64,000 nucleotides of DNA, taken from Flavobacterium sediminilitoris (GTDB lineage Bacteria; Bacteroidota; Bacteroidia; Flavobacteriales; Flavobacteriaceae). Both the position numbers and the translations under genes were made by a program. The notes below the pieces were generated by a model that saw only the letters and a list, made by a program, of their open reading frames with translations, was not told the origin of the DNA and searched no databases. Shown in pieces: positions 1-8,895 of this stretch (position 1 is its first letter; each line of letters opens with the position of its first letter). The stretch is from the NCBI RefSeq assembly GCF_023008245.1, contig NZ_CP090145.1, forward strand, positions 2,170,001 to 2,234,000. Direction: 5' to 3'.

Positions 1-1437
1 GGTAACCACTTTTAAGACGTTGTCTTCTGTAGTATTTGCTTTTTTTGCAATGAGAGAAGTGTTTATTTGTGTCTCTAATTCGAAAATTCCAGAATAAGTT
101 CTTAGTATGGTTGTGATAATGTTTTCTGAATGAGGATTTAAACTCATATAGCGTATTATTTCTTTACTTGGAGTTGTGAATTGGATGCTGATTTTTTCAG
201 AGAATTCATTTTGAAGTGAAATAATAGCTTGTCTGTCTAAAAATTGAAGAGCATTATATGTTTTTAGAACAGGAAATTTATATTGTGTACAAAACTGATT
301 TAGATTAAAAGAAAAGGTTTCGTTAAAGCCTTCTCCATAAGCAATTTGAAAATAATTGTTTAGTTTAATGTATACTTCTTTTAAGAAAGTTTTGTCGGGA
401 AGAACAGAAATAAATTGATTTTTAGCTGCTTTGATGTCGTTTGAATCAATTAAAAGAATTCCAAATGCTTTTTCGTTATTTCGACCAGCTCTACCAGCTT
501 CTTGATAATAATTTTCTAAGTTTTCAGGTAATTGTATATGAATTACTGTTTTAACATCGGGTTTGTCAATTCCCATTCCAAATGCATTTGTTGCTACTAT
601 AACTTGAACTTTGTTTTGCATCCAAAGTGCCATGTTTGTGTCTTTTTCTTTTATATTTAATCCTCCATGAAAATATGTGCTAGAAATGTTTAATGCTTTT
701 AGTTGGTTTGATATTTCAATGCATGATTTTCTATTTCGAACATAGATGATACTCGATTGAGGATTTTTTGTAAGAATCTGCTTTATCTTATGAAATTTAT
801 CTTCAGTATTAATTACATGATAAGCTAGGTTTTCTCTGGCAAAAGACTTTTTGAAAACAATTGGATTTTCTAATGCGAGATTTTCTATTATATCTTTTTG
901 AACACGTTCTGTAGCAGAAGCAGTTAAAGCAAGAAATGGAGTTGTTTTGAAATGTGCTTTAAGTAAATTTATTTTTAAATATGCCGGTCTAAAATCATGT
1001 CCCCATTGACTTACACAGTGTGCTTCATCAATGGCAATTAAGTTTATAGGCAATTGTTTTAGTCTTTCAATAATCCAGTCTTGTTGTAATCTTTCAGGTG
1101 AAAGGTATAGAAATTTGTAATTTCCAAACTGGCAATTGTCTAATAATTCTATAATTTCATTTTGGGAAATACCACCTAAAAGTGCAATTGCCTTAATGTT
1201 TCTGCTTTGCAAATTCTGAACCTGATCTTTTATAAGAGCAATTAATGGAGAAATAACAAGACAAATGCCTTCTTTTACCATTGCAGGAACTTGATAACAA
1301 ACAGATTTTCCACCGCTTGTAGGAAGTAATGCAAATGTATCCTTATTTTTTAAAACAGAATTTATGATTTCTTCTTGCGGTTCTCTAAAATTTTCGTGTT
1401 TCCAGTACTTTTGAAGAATTTGTAAAGTTTCAGACAT
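1..1437 (-). CDS. recQ: ATP-dependent DNA helicase RecQ, C-terminus cut by window edge
   Basis: A 3'-5' DNA helicase of the RecQ family, acting in recombination and repair of stalled forks. The reading frame starts at ATG 1437 and runs off the left edge, so about 479 residues are visible. Seen in order are a Walker A loop (PTSGGKS, where most RecQ proteins have TGGGKS), the DEAH box, the SAT-like LTASA motif and motif VI (QEAGRAGR), followed by the start of the zinc/winged-helix region. It lies 38 bases downstream of the small ATPase gene and may share its transcript. Family assignment is secure; only the C-terminal domains cannot be judged. Confidence 0.93.
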   Translation of the reverse strand, partial: MSETLQILQKYWKHENFREPQEEIINSVLKNKDTFALLPTSGGKSVCYQVPAMVKEGICLVISPLIALIKDQVQNLQSRNIKAIALLGGISQNEIIELLDNCQFGNYKFLYLSPERLQQDWIIERLKQLPINLIAIDEAHCVSQWGHDFRPAYLKINLLKAHFKTTPFLALTASATERVQKDIIENLALENPIVFKKSFARENLAYHVINTEDKFHKIKQILTKNPQSSIIYVRNRKSCIEISNQLKALNISSTYFHGGLNIKEKDTNMALWMQNKVQVIVATNAFGMGIDKPDVKTVIHIQLPENLENYYQEAGRAGRNNEKAFGILLIDSNDIKAAKNQFISVLPDKTFLKEVYIKLNNYFQIAYGEGFNETFSFNLNQFCTQYKFPVLKTYNALQFLDRQAIISLQNEFSEKISIQFTTPSKEIIRYMSLNPHSENIITTILRTYSGIFELETQINTSLIAKKANTTEDNVLKVVT

Positions 1438-1475
1438 TTGGGTGGGTTAACTTAGAAATGCTAAAATTACAAAAA

Positions 1476-2015
1476 CTATTTAGAAATATGTTTCATTACA
1501 AAGTCAACTCTAGTTTCTACTGAACCTTTTGGAACTTCAATTAAATCATATCCAAAACTAGTATACGTTTCTTTTAAGTGTTTATGAAGTAAAGTAGCCT
1601 GTTCATAAGTTTCATATCTTTCAGTATCACTTACATATATTTCTTTCCATGGAGGTAATAGAAAAACTTTAGTGTATTTATGTTCAGCACAAGCTTTGTG
1701 AAAAGATTCTGGATAGCTATCACCAATATAATGCATATAAGCCAAAACGTCGGGCAAACCTCTATCTATGAAAATAGTATTTTCTTCTTCTTTTATAGCT
1801 TGATTGAATTGTTTTATTCGTCCTTCTAATAAAAGTTCGCTAAATAGTAATGGTTTTTCTAGAAATAGTTGTTCAATTCCTTGTTTTTGAGCTTCTTTAA
1901 TTACATCTCTTGAAATTTCAGGATAACATATATGCCCTTTTTCAATTAATGCGTTAATTAAAGTTGTTTTTCCAGAACTTGGTCCACCTATTAAAACTAT
2001 TATTTCTTTATTCAT
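1476..2015 (-). CDS. AAA-type ATPase / P-loop kinase-like protein (AAA_28 family)
   Basis: A 179-residue P-loop protein. The Walker A motif GGPSSGKTT lies at residues 10-18, and FIDRGLPD near residues 82-89 resembles the Walker B/lid region of nucleotide and metabolite kinases. The family (PF13521-like) is widespread and its substrate is usually unknown. It has its own promoter-like box reading leftwards (TACTTTTG, 2044 to 2037) about 20 bases upstream of the ATG. It precedes recQ on the same strand. Function beyond NTP binding is not inferable from the sequence. Confidence 0.75.
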   Translation of the reverse strand: MNKEIIVLIGGPSSGKTTLINALIEKGHICYPEISRDVIKEAQKQGIEQLFLEKPLLFSELLLEGRIKQFNQAIKEEENTIFIDRGLPDVLAYMHYIGDSYPESFHKACAEHKYTKVFLLPPWKEIYVSDTERYETYEQATLLHKHLKETYTSFGYDLIEVPKGSVETRVDFVMKHISK

Positions 2016-2036
2016 GAGTTAATTAAATCTGAAATG

Positions 2037-2044
2037 CAAAAGTA
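2037..2044 (-). promoter_or_regulatory. Bacteroidota -7 box for the small ATPase gene
   Basis: Read on the minus strand the sequence is TACTTTTG, matching TAnnTTTG, and lies about 20 bases before the start codon at 2015. No clear -33 TTTG was found. Confidence 0.5.
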
Positions 2045-2115
2045 GTTTTTTTTAAAAATGTATTCAACTTTTAAATTTTATGCTTTTTAAAATATTTATT
2101 CTTAACATAAAAAAG

Positions 2116-2123
2116 TATATTTG
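2116..2123 (+). promoter_or_regulatory. Bacteroidota -7 box for the DUF493-DUF4290-murA unit
   Basis: TATATTTG matches the TAnnTTTG consensus. Transcription would begin near 2128-2130, which rules out the upstream TTG at 2121 as a start codon and supports translation from 2145 (or 2139). Confidence 0.55.
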
Positions 2124-2144
2124 CTATTCAAAAAAAGAATGAGG

Positions 2145-2429
2145 ATGGACAAGAAAACAGAAGACTTTTATTTGCGTTTAAAAGAAGAATTGGCTAATAA
2201 TACATTATGGCCGTCAGAATACTTATATAAATTTATTGTGCCTTCAGAAGGGAATAAAACAGAACAAGTTGAAAAGGCATTTGATAAAATGGGCGCAGTA
2301 ATTACAACAAAACATTCAAAAACGGGAAAATACACTAGTGTTTCAGTAAGTGTTCAAATGAAAGATCCACAAAGTGTCATTGATAAATATCAAGAACTTT
2401 CAGTAATTGAAGGTATAATATCATTATAA
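2145..2429 (+). CDS. DUF493 family protein
   Basis: A 94-residue protein of the DUF493 (YbeD-like, ACT-fold) family, recognised from WPSEYLYKFIVP near the N-terminus and the pattern K-x-G-K-Y-x-S-V-S-V in the middle. The family role is not established; the ACT-like fold suggests small-molecule or protein binding. ATG 2145 was chosen because the promoter box at 2116 leaves no room for the TTG at 2121; ATG 2139 is an alternative adding two residues. It is followed after two bases by the DUF4290 gene and then murA, apparently as one operon. Confidence 0.8.
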   Translation: MDKKTEDFYLRLKEELANNTLWPSEYLYKFIVPSEGNKTEQVEKAFDKMGAVITTKHSKTGKYTSVSVSVQMKDPQSVIDKYQELSVIEGIISL

Positions 2430-2431
2430 TT

Positions 2432-3130
2432 ATGGAAGTAAAATCTGAAGCTGTATCACAATTAGAATATAATTCAATAAGAGAACAATTAATTATTCCG
2501 GAATATGGGAGACATTTACAAAAATTAATTGATCAAATTACAGTAATTAAAGATAAAGAAGAGCGAAATAAAGCAGCTAAATATGTTATTTCGGTTATGG
2601 GGTCTTTAAATCCTCACTTACGAGATGTGCCTGATTTTCAGCACAAGTTATGGGATCAGTTGTTTATAATGTCTGATTTTAGATTAGAAGTAGATTCTCC
2701 ATATCCAATACCTTCAAGAGATGTTTTAAATCAAAGACCAGATACATTAAATTATCCTCAAAATTTCCCAAAATATCGTTTTTATGGTAATAATATTACG
2801 TATATGATAGATGTTGCTATGAAATGGGAAGAAGGAGACATGAAGAGTGCTTTGATATTAGTTATAGCAAATCACATGAAAAAATGTTATTTGAGCTGGA
2901 ACAAGGAAACAGTTGAAGACGAAGTTATCTTTAATCATTTATTAGAATTATCAGACGGAAAAATTAACTTGTTTAAATCAAATGAGGAACTTTCTAATTC
3001 GCATAACCTTATGAAGGTGAATAAGAAAATGTCTAATAAATCTCAATTTAATTCTAATAATAAGAATTCAAATACTAAGAACATTCATAAAAAGAAAAGT
3101 ATAAATCCTAAAAACCAAAAACGAAAATAA
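2432..3130 (+). CDS. DUF4290 family protein
   Basis: A 232-residue cytoplasmic protein of the Bacteroidota-specific DUF4290 family; the stretch around YGRHLQKLIDQ and the conserved SLNPHLRDVPDFQHKLWDQL region are characteristic. The last 40 or so residues are a low-complexity tail rich in Lys, Asn and Ser, probably disordered and perhaps RNA-binding (inference). Spacing of 2 and 4 bases to its neighbours indicates co-transcription with DUF493 and murA. Function unknown. Confidence 0.8.
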   Translation: MEVKSEAVSQLEYNSIREQLIIPEYGRHLQKLIDQITVIKDKEERNKAAKYVISVMGSLNPHLRDVPDFQHKLWDQLFIMSDFRLEVDSPYPIPSRDVLNQRPDTLNYPQNFPKYRFYGNNITYMIDVAMKWEEGDMKSALILVIANHMKKCYLSWNKETVEDEVIFNHLLELSDGKINLFKSNEELSNSHNLMKVNKKMSNKSQFNSNNKNSNTKNIHKKKSINPKNQKRK

Positions 3131-3134
3131 GTTT

Positions 3135-4445
3135 ATGGGAACATTCCAAATAGAAGGCGGAAAAGCACTTAAAGGAGAAATTACACCTCAAGGAGCAAAA
3201 AATGAAGCATTACAAGTATTGTGCACTGTTTTATTAACCACCGAAAAAGTTACGATTACTAATATTCCAGATATTATTGATGTAAATAAATTGATTACAT
3301 TATTAGGGAATTTAGGTGTTAAAATTAAAAAGAATGGACATGGTTCTTATACTTTCCAAGCAGATGAAGTTAATGTAGGGTATTTAGAAACAGAAGCTTT
3401 TAAAAAAGAAGGAGGATCATTGAGAGGTTCAATCATGATTGTAGGACCTTTGTTAGCTCGTTTTGGAAAAGGATATATTCCAAAACCAGGAGGAGATAAA
3501 ATAGGAAGAAGGAGATTAGATACTCATTTTGAAGGGTTTATTAATTTAGGAGCTAAATTTAGATACAATAGAGAAGATCACTTTTACGGTGTTGAAACGA
3601 CAGAAAGATTGAAAGGTACTTATATGTTACTTGATGAAGCATCAGTTACAGGTACTGCAAATATTGTTATGGCGGCTGTCTTAGCAGAAGGAATAACCAC
3701 AATTTATAATGCTGCTTGTGAACCTTACTTACAGCAATTGTGTACAATGCTAAATTCAATGGGAGCTAAAATAACTGGAGTTGGCTCTAATAAATTAATT
3801 ATTGAAGGAGTAGATCAACTAGGAGGTTGTGAGCATAGAATTTTACCTGATATGATTGAAATCGGTTCTTGGATAGGTCTTGCAGCTATGACAAGAAGTG
3901 AAATAACAATAAAAGATGTAAGTTGGGATAACCTAGGACAAATACCAAATGTATTTAGAAAACTAGGAATTACAATTGAAAGAAGAGGAGATGATATTTT
4001 TATTCCAGCTCACAAAGATGGATATCAAATTAAAACAGATATTGATGGCTCAATATTAACTATTGCCGATGCTCCATGGCCTGGTTTTACACCTGATTTA
4101 TTAAGTATCGTTTTGGTTGTAGCTACACAAGCAAAAGGAGAAGTTTTAATTCATCAAAAAATGTTTGAAAGTCGTTTGTTCTTTGTAGATAAACTAATTG
4201 ATATGGGAGCAAAAATTATACTTTGTGATCCACATAGAGCCATTGTTATTGGTCATAACTTTCAGTCTCAATTAAAAGCTACAACAATGACTTCTCCAGA
4301 TATTAGAGCAGGAGTTTCATTATTAATTGCAGCTCTTTCTGCTAAAGGAACAAGTACAATTCAAAATATTGAACAAATAGATAGAGGATATGAAAGAATA
4401 GGGGAACGATTAACAGCTATAGGTGCTAATATTGTTCGAGTTTAA
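3135..4445 (+). CDS. murA: UDP-N-acetylglucosamine 1-carboxyvinyltransferase
   Basis: MurA catalyses the first committed step of peptidoglycan synthesis, transferring enolpyruvate from PEP to UDP-GlcNAc in the cytoplasm. The 436-residue length and the two-domain EPSP-synthase-like pattern fit the family, including PQGAKNEALQ near residue 18 and the LLARFGKGYIPKPGG loop. The loop residue that is Cys115 in E. coli is Asp here (D121, codon GAT at 3495-3497, in PGGDKIGRR). A Cys-to-Asp change at this position is known from naturally fosfomycin-insensitive MurA enzymes. It is the last gene of the DUF493-DUF4290-murA unit and is closed by the hairpin at 4476-4509. Confidence 0.95.
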   Translation: MGTFQIEGGKALKGEITPQGAKNEALQVLCTVLLTTEKVTITNIPDIIDVNKLITLLGNLGVKIKKNGHGSYTFQADEVNVGYLETEAFKKEGGSLRGSIMIVGPLLARFGKGYIPKPGGDKIGRRRLDTHFEGFINLGAKFRYNREDHFYGVETTERLKGTYMLLDEASVTGTANIVMAAVLAEGITTIYNAACEPYLQQLCTMLNSMGAKITGVGSNKLIIEGVDQLGGCEHRILPDMIEIGSWIGLAAMTRSEITIKDVSWDNLGQIPNVFRKLGITIERRGDDIFIPAHKDGYQIKTDIDGSILTIADAPWPGFTPDLLSIVLVVATQAKGEVLIHQKMFESRLFFVDKLIDMGAKIILCDPHRAIVIGHNFQSQLKATTMTSPDIRAGVSLLIAALSAKGTSTIQNIEQIDRGYERIGERLTAIGANIVRV

Positions 4446-4475
4446 TAAAATTAAAATATTCTTTAATTTAATAAT

Positions 4476-4509
4476 AAGCTAAACTTTAAAACTGAGTTTA
4501 GCTTTTTTT
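4476..4509 (+). terminator. Terminator after murA
   Basis: AAGCTAAACT (4476-4485) pairs perfectly with AGTTTAGCTT (4495-4504), followed by a T run. Confidence 0.8.
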
Positions 4510-4515
4510 AATTCC

Positions 4516-5289
4516 ATGGAAATAGAATTTTACGTTATACTATTACTCTGTTTAGCTTCATTTATAGCAGGTTTTATAGATGCAATTGTAGGAGGAGGTG
4601 GATTGATACAAACACCAGCGGCTTTAATATTATTGCCAAATATAAGTGTTGCTCATGTTATTGGAACTTTAAAAGTCCCTGCTTTTAGTGGAACAAGTAT
4701 TGCAACCTATCAATTTCTTAAAAAGGTAAAAATTAATTGGAAGCTATTTGGAATAATGGCTTTAGTTTCTTTTGTTTTTGCTTATGTAGGTTCAAGTTTA
4801 TTGAATGTGATGAAGAATGACTTTATGAAACCAGTATTGTTTATAATATTAGTTTTATTATTAATCTATACATATTTGAAGAAAGATTTTGGTCAATTTC
4901 AAATTAGTAAACTAAGTAAAAAGAGGCAATACATTTACACAATGTTAATTTGTGTTGTAATTGGTTTTTATGATGGATTTATTGGTCCAGGAACAGGGAG
5001 TTTATTGATTATGGCATTTATTGCTATTTTAGGATTCGATTTTTTAAAAGCATCTGCTTATGCAAAATTGGTTAATTTGGCAACTAATATTGGTTCAATA
5101 ACATTATTTGTAATAAAAGGAAAAATTATTTGGGCAGTTGCTATTCCTATGGCAATTTGTAATGCATTAGGTGCTTGGATAGGAGCGAGATTAGCTATTT
5201 CAAAAGGAAATGGATTTATTCGTGTTTTATTCTTAGTTATTGTTGGAATTGCTTTACTTCGATTTGGATATGATGTTTTTCTAAAATAA
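4516..5289 (+). CDS. TauE/SafE (TSUP) family membrane transporter
   Basis: A 257-residue integral membrane protein with about eight hydrophobic segments. The N-terminal FIDAIVGGGGLIQTPAAL and the internal repeat around FYDGFIGPGTGSLL are the duplicated glycine-rich motifs of the TSUP family, which exports sulfite or related organosulfur anions. The substrate cannot be read from sequence. It starts just after the murA terminator and ends in its own terminator, so it appears to be a single-gene unit. Confidence 0.85.
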   Translation: MEIEFYVILLLCLASFIAGFIDAIVGGGGLIQTPAALILLPNISVAHVIGTLKVPAFSGTSIATYQFLKKVKINWKLFGIMALVSFVFAYVGSSLLNVMKNDFMKPVLFIILVLLLIYTYLKKDFGQFQISKLSKKRQYIYTMLICVVIGFYDGFIGPGTGSLLIMAFIAILGFDFLKASAYAKLVNLATNIGSITLFVIKGKIIWAVAIPMAICNALGAWIGARLAISKGNGFIRVLFLVIVGIALLRFGYDVFLK

Positions 5290-5325
5290 AAAAATCACAT
5301 TATCATTTTTGAAGATGTGATTTTT
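5290..5325. terminator. Bidirectional terminator after the TauE/SafE gene
   Basis: AAAAATCACAT (5290-5300) pairs with ATGTGATTTTT (5315-5325), with T runs in both directions, between convergent genes. Confidence 0.75.
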
Positions 5326-5348
5326 AATGTATTAAAAAGAATTATAGG

Positions 5349-5771
5349 CTAAGATACCCAATTCTTCTTTTGTACAAACTTAGAATACCAATATAAAAAT
5401 AAAGCTACAATAAGAATTAGTATTGTCATAAACATTGCTCCAGGACCATAAACTGCTATAGATTTTATTACAAATAAGTTGTGATACATTTGTATGATTA
5501 CACCTAATAGAGACAATCCAAAAAAGAATTGCGCCCATTTTTTTCTAAGTAATAATGAAATGCAACCTAAAACAGCAGAAAAAACAGCAACTGCGAAAGC
5601 AGCAATAGCCCAAGAAGGTGTATTTGTAATAGCTTGTAGTTGCTCTTCATTATACATTGCTTTAAAACTTTCAGTGTTGTACGCTTGTTGAAGGTATTGA
5701 TTAACCCCCATTAAATTCCAGATTAATGCTAGAATGCTAATAATCCAAAAAGATTTGCTTGGTTTTGTCAT
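5349..5771 (-). CDS. Hypothetical four-helix membrane protein
   Basis: A 140-residue protein with four hydrophobic segments: near the N-terminus (SFWIISILALIWNLMG), after NTPSWAIAAF, in FFFGLSLLGVIIQM and in AMFMTILILIVALFLYW. ATG 5771 (MTKPSK) was chosen because upstream codons to 5822 encode a non-typical hydrophobic extension overlapping the intergenic region. The 20-40 residue periplasmic or cytoplasmic loop after helix 1 is acidic. Similar proteins are common in Flavobacteriaceae but have no known function. Confidence 0.65.
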   Translation of the reverse strand: MTKPSKSFWIISILALIWNLMGVNQYLQQAYNTESFKAMYNEEQLQAITNTPSWAIAAFAVAVFSAVLGCISLLLRKKWAQFFFGLSLLGVIIQMYHNLFVIKSIAVYGPGAMFMTILILIVALFLYWYSKFVQKKNWVS

Positions 5772-5825
5772 GATTATATTTTTCTGGTTAGTTAAATCTA
5801 ATTTAAGAAAAAAAATCAACAATTT

Positions 5826-8288
5826 TTAAAAACGTAGCCCAAACATGATTCCATCTCCTTGATAACCATTCTGATAAGCTCTAATGTAATCAATACGTAA
5901 AAAACGAAACTTTCCAAAACCAATGTTGTCAAATCCAACACTAAATTCTTGATATGGTTTAGTGTTTGGCACATTAATTTGATGAAAACCACCTACTAAA
6001 TTCCATTGTAGTTTGTTTAATAATGGAATTTTATTCATAATATAACCTTTAAAATTATGCTGTAAATGAGTTTCTATATATGCATCATTTGTAGAATTTG
6101 AATAGTAAGGTAGAAGATTAAAAGAATTAATATAACTTCCTCTAAAATTTACATGTGTTTGATTTCCATTGAAATGTTTATAATCTATGAAAGAAATATT
6201 ATCGGCGTTAAAAAACTTTCCGCCTCTAATATTTACAGAAAACTCTCCTTTGTTTCCAAATGTCTTATTATAATCAATTCTTCCAGCAATAAAATCGTAA
6301 TTATAGTTTGAATTAGTACCTCCAAAACCTTTTTCATAAGCGAAACTTAAAACAGGATACTTGTCATCTTGAATATTGATTTTTCCATCAGGTCTTGAAA
6401 TGTATTTTTGTCCAAACCGAATTCTAGTAGAAAGATTGAATTTAAAAATGCTATGCTTTTCAAATGCTGAGGTATAATTATAAGGTTGTAAAGGATTATT
6501 TGAAAAATAATCATCATTGTTTTTTATAAGTGTGTAATCAGTATTATTAAATAATGCATGTCTGTTTTCATAGGTTAATTTTCCATTTGCAGAAATACCA
6601 TTGACAACTTCTTGACCGTATGCAATTTCTGCAAATTCTTTGTTGTATAATTTCATGAAGTTATTTTTAAAGAATAATGTACTTATAGAGTTTATAAAAG
6701 CAGAAATAGGCTCATTATCGTTAAACTGACTTATAGCGCTTCCACCAGAAATAATAAGATTAGCGTAATTTTTAGTATTGAAACGATGATAGAAACGACC
6801 ATTAACTCTTAATCTATCTTCAGCAAAACCATAATTAAATGTAGTGTTTATTGAAGTAAATTTACCAGTTTCTTCATTCCATTTTCTAAATGAAAAACCA
6901 CTATTTAAGTTCCATCCTTGAACAGTATTAAAACTTAACGATGAGAGGTCGGTAACGCCTTGATAACTAAAATTCCACTTTTTATGCGAATTTTTATAAG
7001 TATAACCATTTATAATGTCAAAGACTTTAAATTTATTTGATTTAGCGTCTATCGAGTCTAAATATGTTTTTGATTTTCTTATAGTTTGAATACTATCTTT
7101 CTTAATGTAGTTTTTTGTTTCTTCTTCAGTTAATGGAACAGGTCTAGTATTTTTCCAAAAAGAATCTTCTTTTTTGTTTGCATTTTCTGCAAAAGTGACA
7201 ATTTCATTTCCAAACGTTTTCTTTTCAAAACTATCTTTGAATTTGTAATTGCTAAAAACATGAGTGAATTTTCCAGTAAACTTCATACCAAAAATTCCCG
7301 CATCAAAATCTAGTGATTGCACATTTTTAACCCAAAGTTTCGATTCTTTATTGTAACTGAAATTTTGAATTAATTTCATGGTTTCTAAAATAGGTTGTTG
7401 CATTCTATAACCTTTAATGTCTAAATCAATCCCATAAATTGCCCAACTATCTTCTACTATGTAGATGTAACCTTCAAAAACAGGTTCTTTATCTCTTTTA
7501 GGTGTTACTTGGATTTTGTTTATTAATTGATTTTTATCATCGTAAAAGGTACTTTCTAATTTATATTTATAATAATTAAAAGCATTATCTGCTATTGGTG
7601 AAATCATATTAATATCGAAATCCACATAGTTTTCATAAAAATCATAATTAGTGTTTAAGGCTGTATTGTAGCTAAACCCGCTGTCGTCACCTGCAATTTT
7701 AGAGGCTATTATTTCTTCTTTTAAATTATTAGGCTTTTCAAACTTAATTCTTGATACAGTTTCAGATAAGTAAATCACACCACTTCTAGTTGAATCCAAG
7801 CTTCCATCAATGTCACCTACTTCAAATCCCATAATTTTTTTCGGAATGTCTTTTACTTTAAAAATACCTCTCGAATAAAAATCAGCTTCAAATTTGTCTG
7901 TTTTTGCAGCATTTATCTTTTTTGATGCAATTGCTTTTTGAATAATTTCATTCGCTGGATTTATACCATTTTGAACTACAACTTCATTCAGTTGAAAATT
8001 TTCTTCTTCAAGTATAACATTAAGTTCTTGAGATGAAGAAATTGTATTTATTTCTTTTTTTTGAGTTTTATAACCTAAATATTGAAATAAGAGAACAGTA
8101 TTTCCTGAATTAGTATAATTTAATTCATATTTTCCATTTTCGTTTGTAGTTGTACCTATATAGGTATCTTGAATATAAATGTTTACAAAAGGTAATACAT
8201 TACCATTAGTGTCAGTAACAGTTCCTTTTATCTGCGAAACAATTATATTGGCAAATAGGAAGAACAATAAAGAGAAAAGTTGTTTCAT
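5826..8288 (-). CDS. DUF5686 outer-membrane protein with carboxypeptidase-like regulatory domain
   Basis: An 820-residue predicted outer-membrane protein. A signal peptide (MKQLFSLLFFLFANIIVS) is followed by a carboxypeptidase-like regulatory (CarboxypepD_reg) domain with the IKGTVTDTNGNVLPFVNIYI pattern, then a long DUF5686 region ending in alternating beta strands and a terminal Phe, as in beta-barrels. ATG 8288 is preferred over 8339 because it places the signal peptide at the N-terminus. The role of DUF5686 proteins is unknown; the domain layout resembles a TonB-receptor relative without a plug. Confidence 0.82.
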   Translation of the reverse strand: MKQLFSLLFFLFANIIVSQIKGTVTDTNGNVLPFVNIYIQDTYIGTTTNENGKYELNYTNSGNTVLLFQYLGYKTQKKEINTISSSQELNVILEEENFQLNEVVVQNGINPANEIIQKAIASKKINAAKTDKFEADFYSRGIFKVKDIPKKIMGFEVGDIDGSLDSTRSGVIYLSETVSRIKFEKPNNLKEEIIASKIAGDDSGFSYNTALNTNYDFYENYVDFDINMISPIADNAFNYYKYKLESTFYDDKNQLINKIQVTPKRDKEPVFEGYIYIVEDSWAIYGIDLDIKGYRMQQPILETMKLIQNFSYNKESKLWVKNVQSLDFDAGIFGMKFTGKFTHVFSNYKFKDSFEKKTFGNEIVTFAENANKKEDSFWKNTRPVPLTEEETKNYIKKDSIQTIRKSKTYLDSIDAKSNKFKVFDIINGYTYKNSHKKWNFSYQGVTDLSSLSFNTVQGWNLNSGFSFRKWNEETGKFTSINTTFNYGFAEDRLRVNGRFYHRFNTKNYANLIISGGSAISQFNDNEPISAFINSISTLFFKNNFMKLYNKEFAEIAYGQEVVNGISANGKLTYENRHALFNNTDYTLIKNNDDYFSNNPLQPYNYTSAFEKHSIFKFNLSTRIRFGQKYISRPDGKINIQDDKYPVLSFAYEKGFGGTNSNYNYDFIAGRIDYNKTFGNKGEFSVNIRGGKFFNADNISFIDYKHFNGNQTHVNFRGSYINSFNLLPYYSNSTNDAYIETHLQHNFKGYIMNKIPLLNKLQWNLVGGFHQINVPNTKPYQEFSVGFDNIGFGKFRFLRIDYIRAYQNGYQGDGIMFGLRF

Positions 8289-8405
8289 TTGAATGGGTTT
8301 ATTTAATAGACGAGTTTTCCCTGTAAAAGGTTGTATCAATTTTTCATAAATAAATATTTAATAAAAAAAGCAATATTATACTCTATAAAAAATATAGGGA
8401 GTAAA

Positions 8406-8819
8406 TTATAAAAAAGACTGAATGGCTAACTCATAGCTTTTTAAACCAAAACCTATAACGATTCCTTTTACATTTGGTGAAATATAAGATTGATGCCTAA
8501 AAGATTCTCGGGAAAAAGTGTTTGAAATATGAACTTCAATAACAGGTGTTGTAATTCCTTTTATAGCATCACCTATGCCTATTGAAGTATGTGTATAAGC
8601 TCCTGCATTTAAAATAATTCCATCATAAGAAAAACCGACTTCGTGTAATTTATCTATAATTTCACCTTCAATATTACTTTGATAATACTCAAAAACAATA
8701 TTGGGGAATTTATTTTTTAATTGTTCAAGATATTCCTCAAACGTTAAACTACCATAAATTTCAGGTTCTCGTTTGCCAAGTAAATTAAGATTAGGGCCAT
8801 TAAGAATAAGTAATTTCAT
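8406..8819 (-). CDS. aroQ: Type II 3-dehydroquinate dehydratase
   Basis: Catalyses the dehydration of 3-dehydroquinate to 3-dehydroshikimate in the shikimate pathway, in the cytoplasm as a dodecamer. The 137 residues match the type II family in length and motifs: ILNGPNLNLLGKREPEIYG at the start (with the catalytic Tyr), QSNIEGEIID, LNAGAYTHTSI, EVHISN and FRHQSY with the catalytic His region. ATG 8819 directly precedes MKLLILNGPN; the upstream extension to 8855 overlaps a terminator hairpin and is rejected. Confidence 0.95.
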   Translation of the reverse strand: MKLLILNGPNLNLLGKREPEIYGSLTFEEYLEQLKNKFPNIVFEYYQSNIEGEIIDKLHEVGFSYDGIILNAGAYTHTSIGIGDAIKGITTPVIEVHISNTFSRESFRHQSYISPNVKGIVIGFGLKSYELAIQSFL

Positions 8820-8846
8820 AAGATTCAAGAATTTGAGTAAAAATAA

Positions 8847-8874
8847 AAAAACCATTCAACTAATGAATGGTTTT
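8847..8874 (-). terminator. Terminator downstream of the 8896-9438 barrel gene
   Basis: AAAACCATTC (8847-8856) pairs with GAATGGTTTT (8865-8874), separating the barrel gene from aroQ. Confidence 0.7.
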
Positions 8875-8895
8875 ATAGTAAGTTTATGAATAATT

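Noticed and set aside
5494..5691. Open frames opposite real genes, such as 5494-5691 and 11858-12154
   Set aside because: They lie antisense to confident genes, have no family match and lack promoters or start signals.
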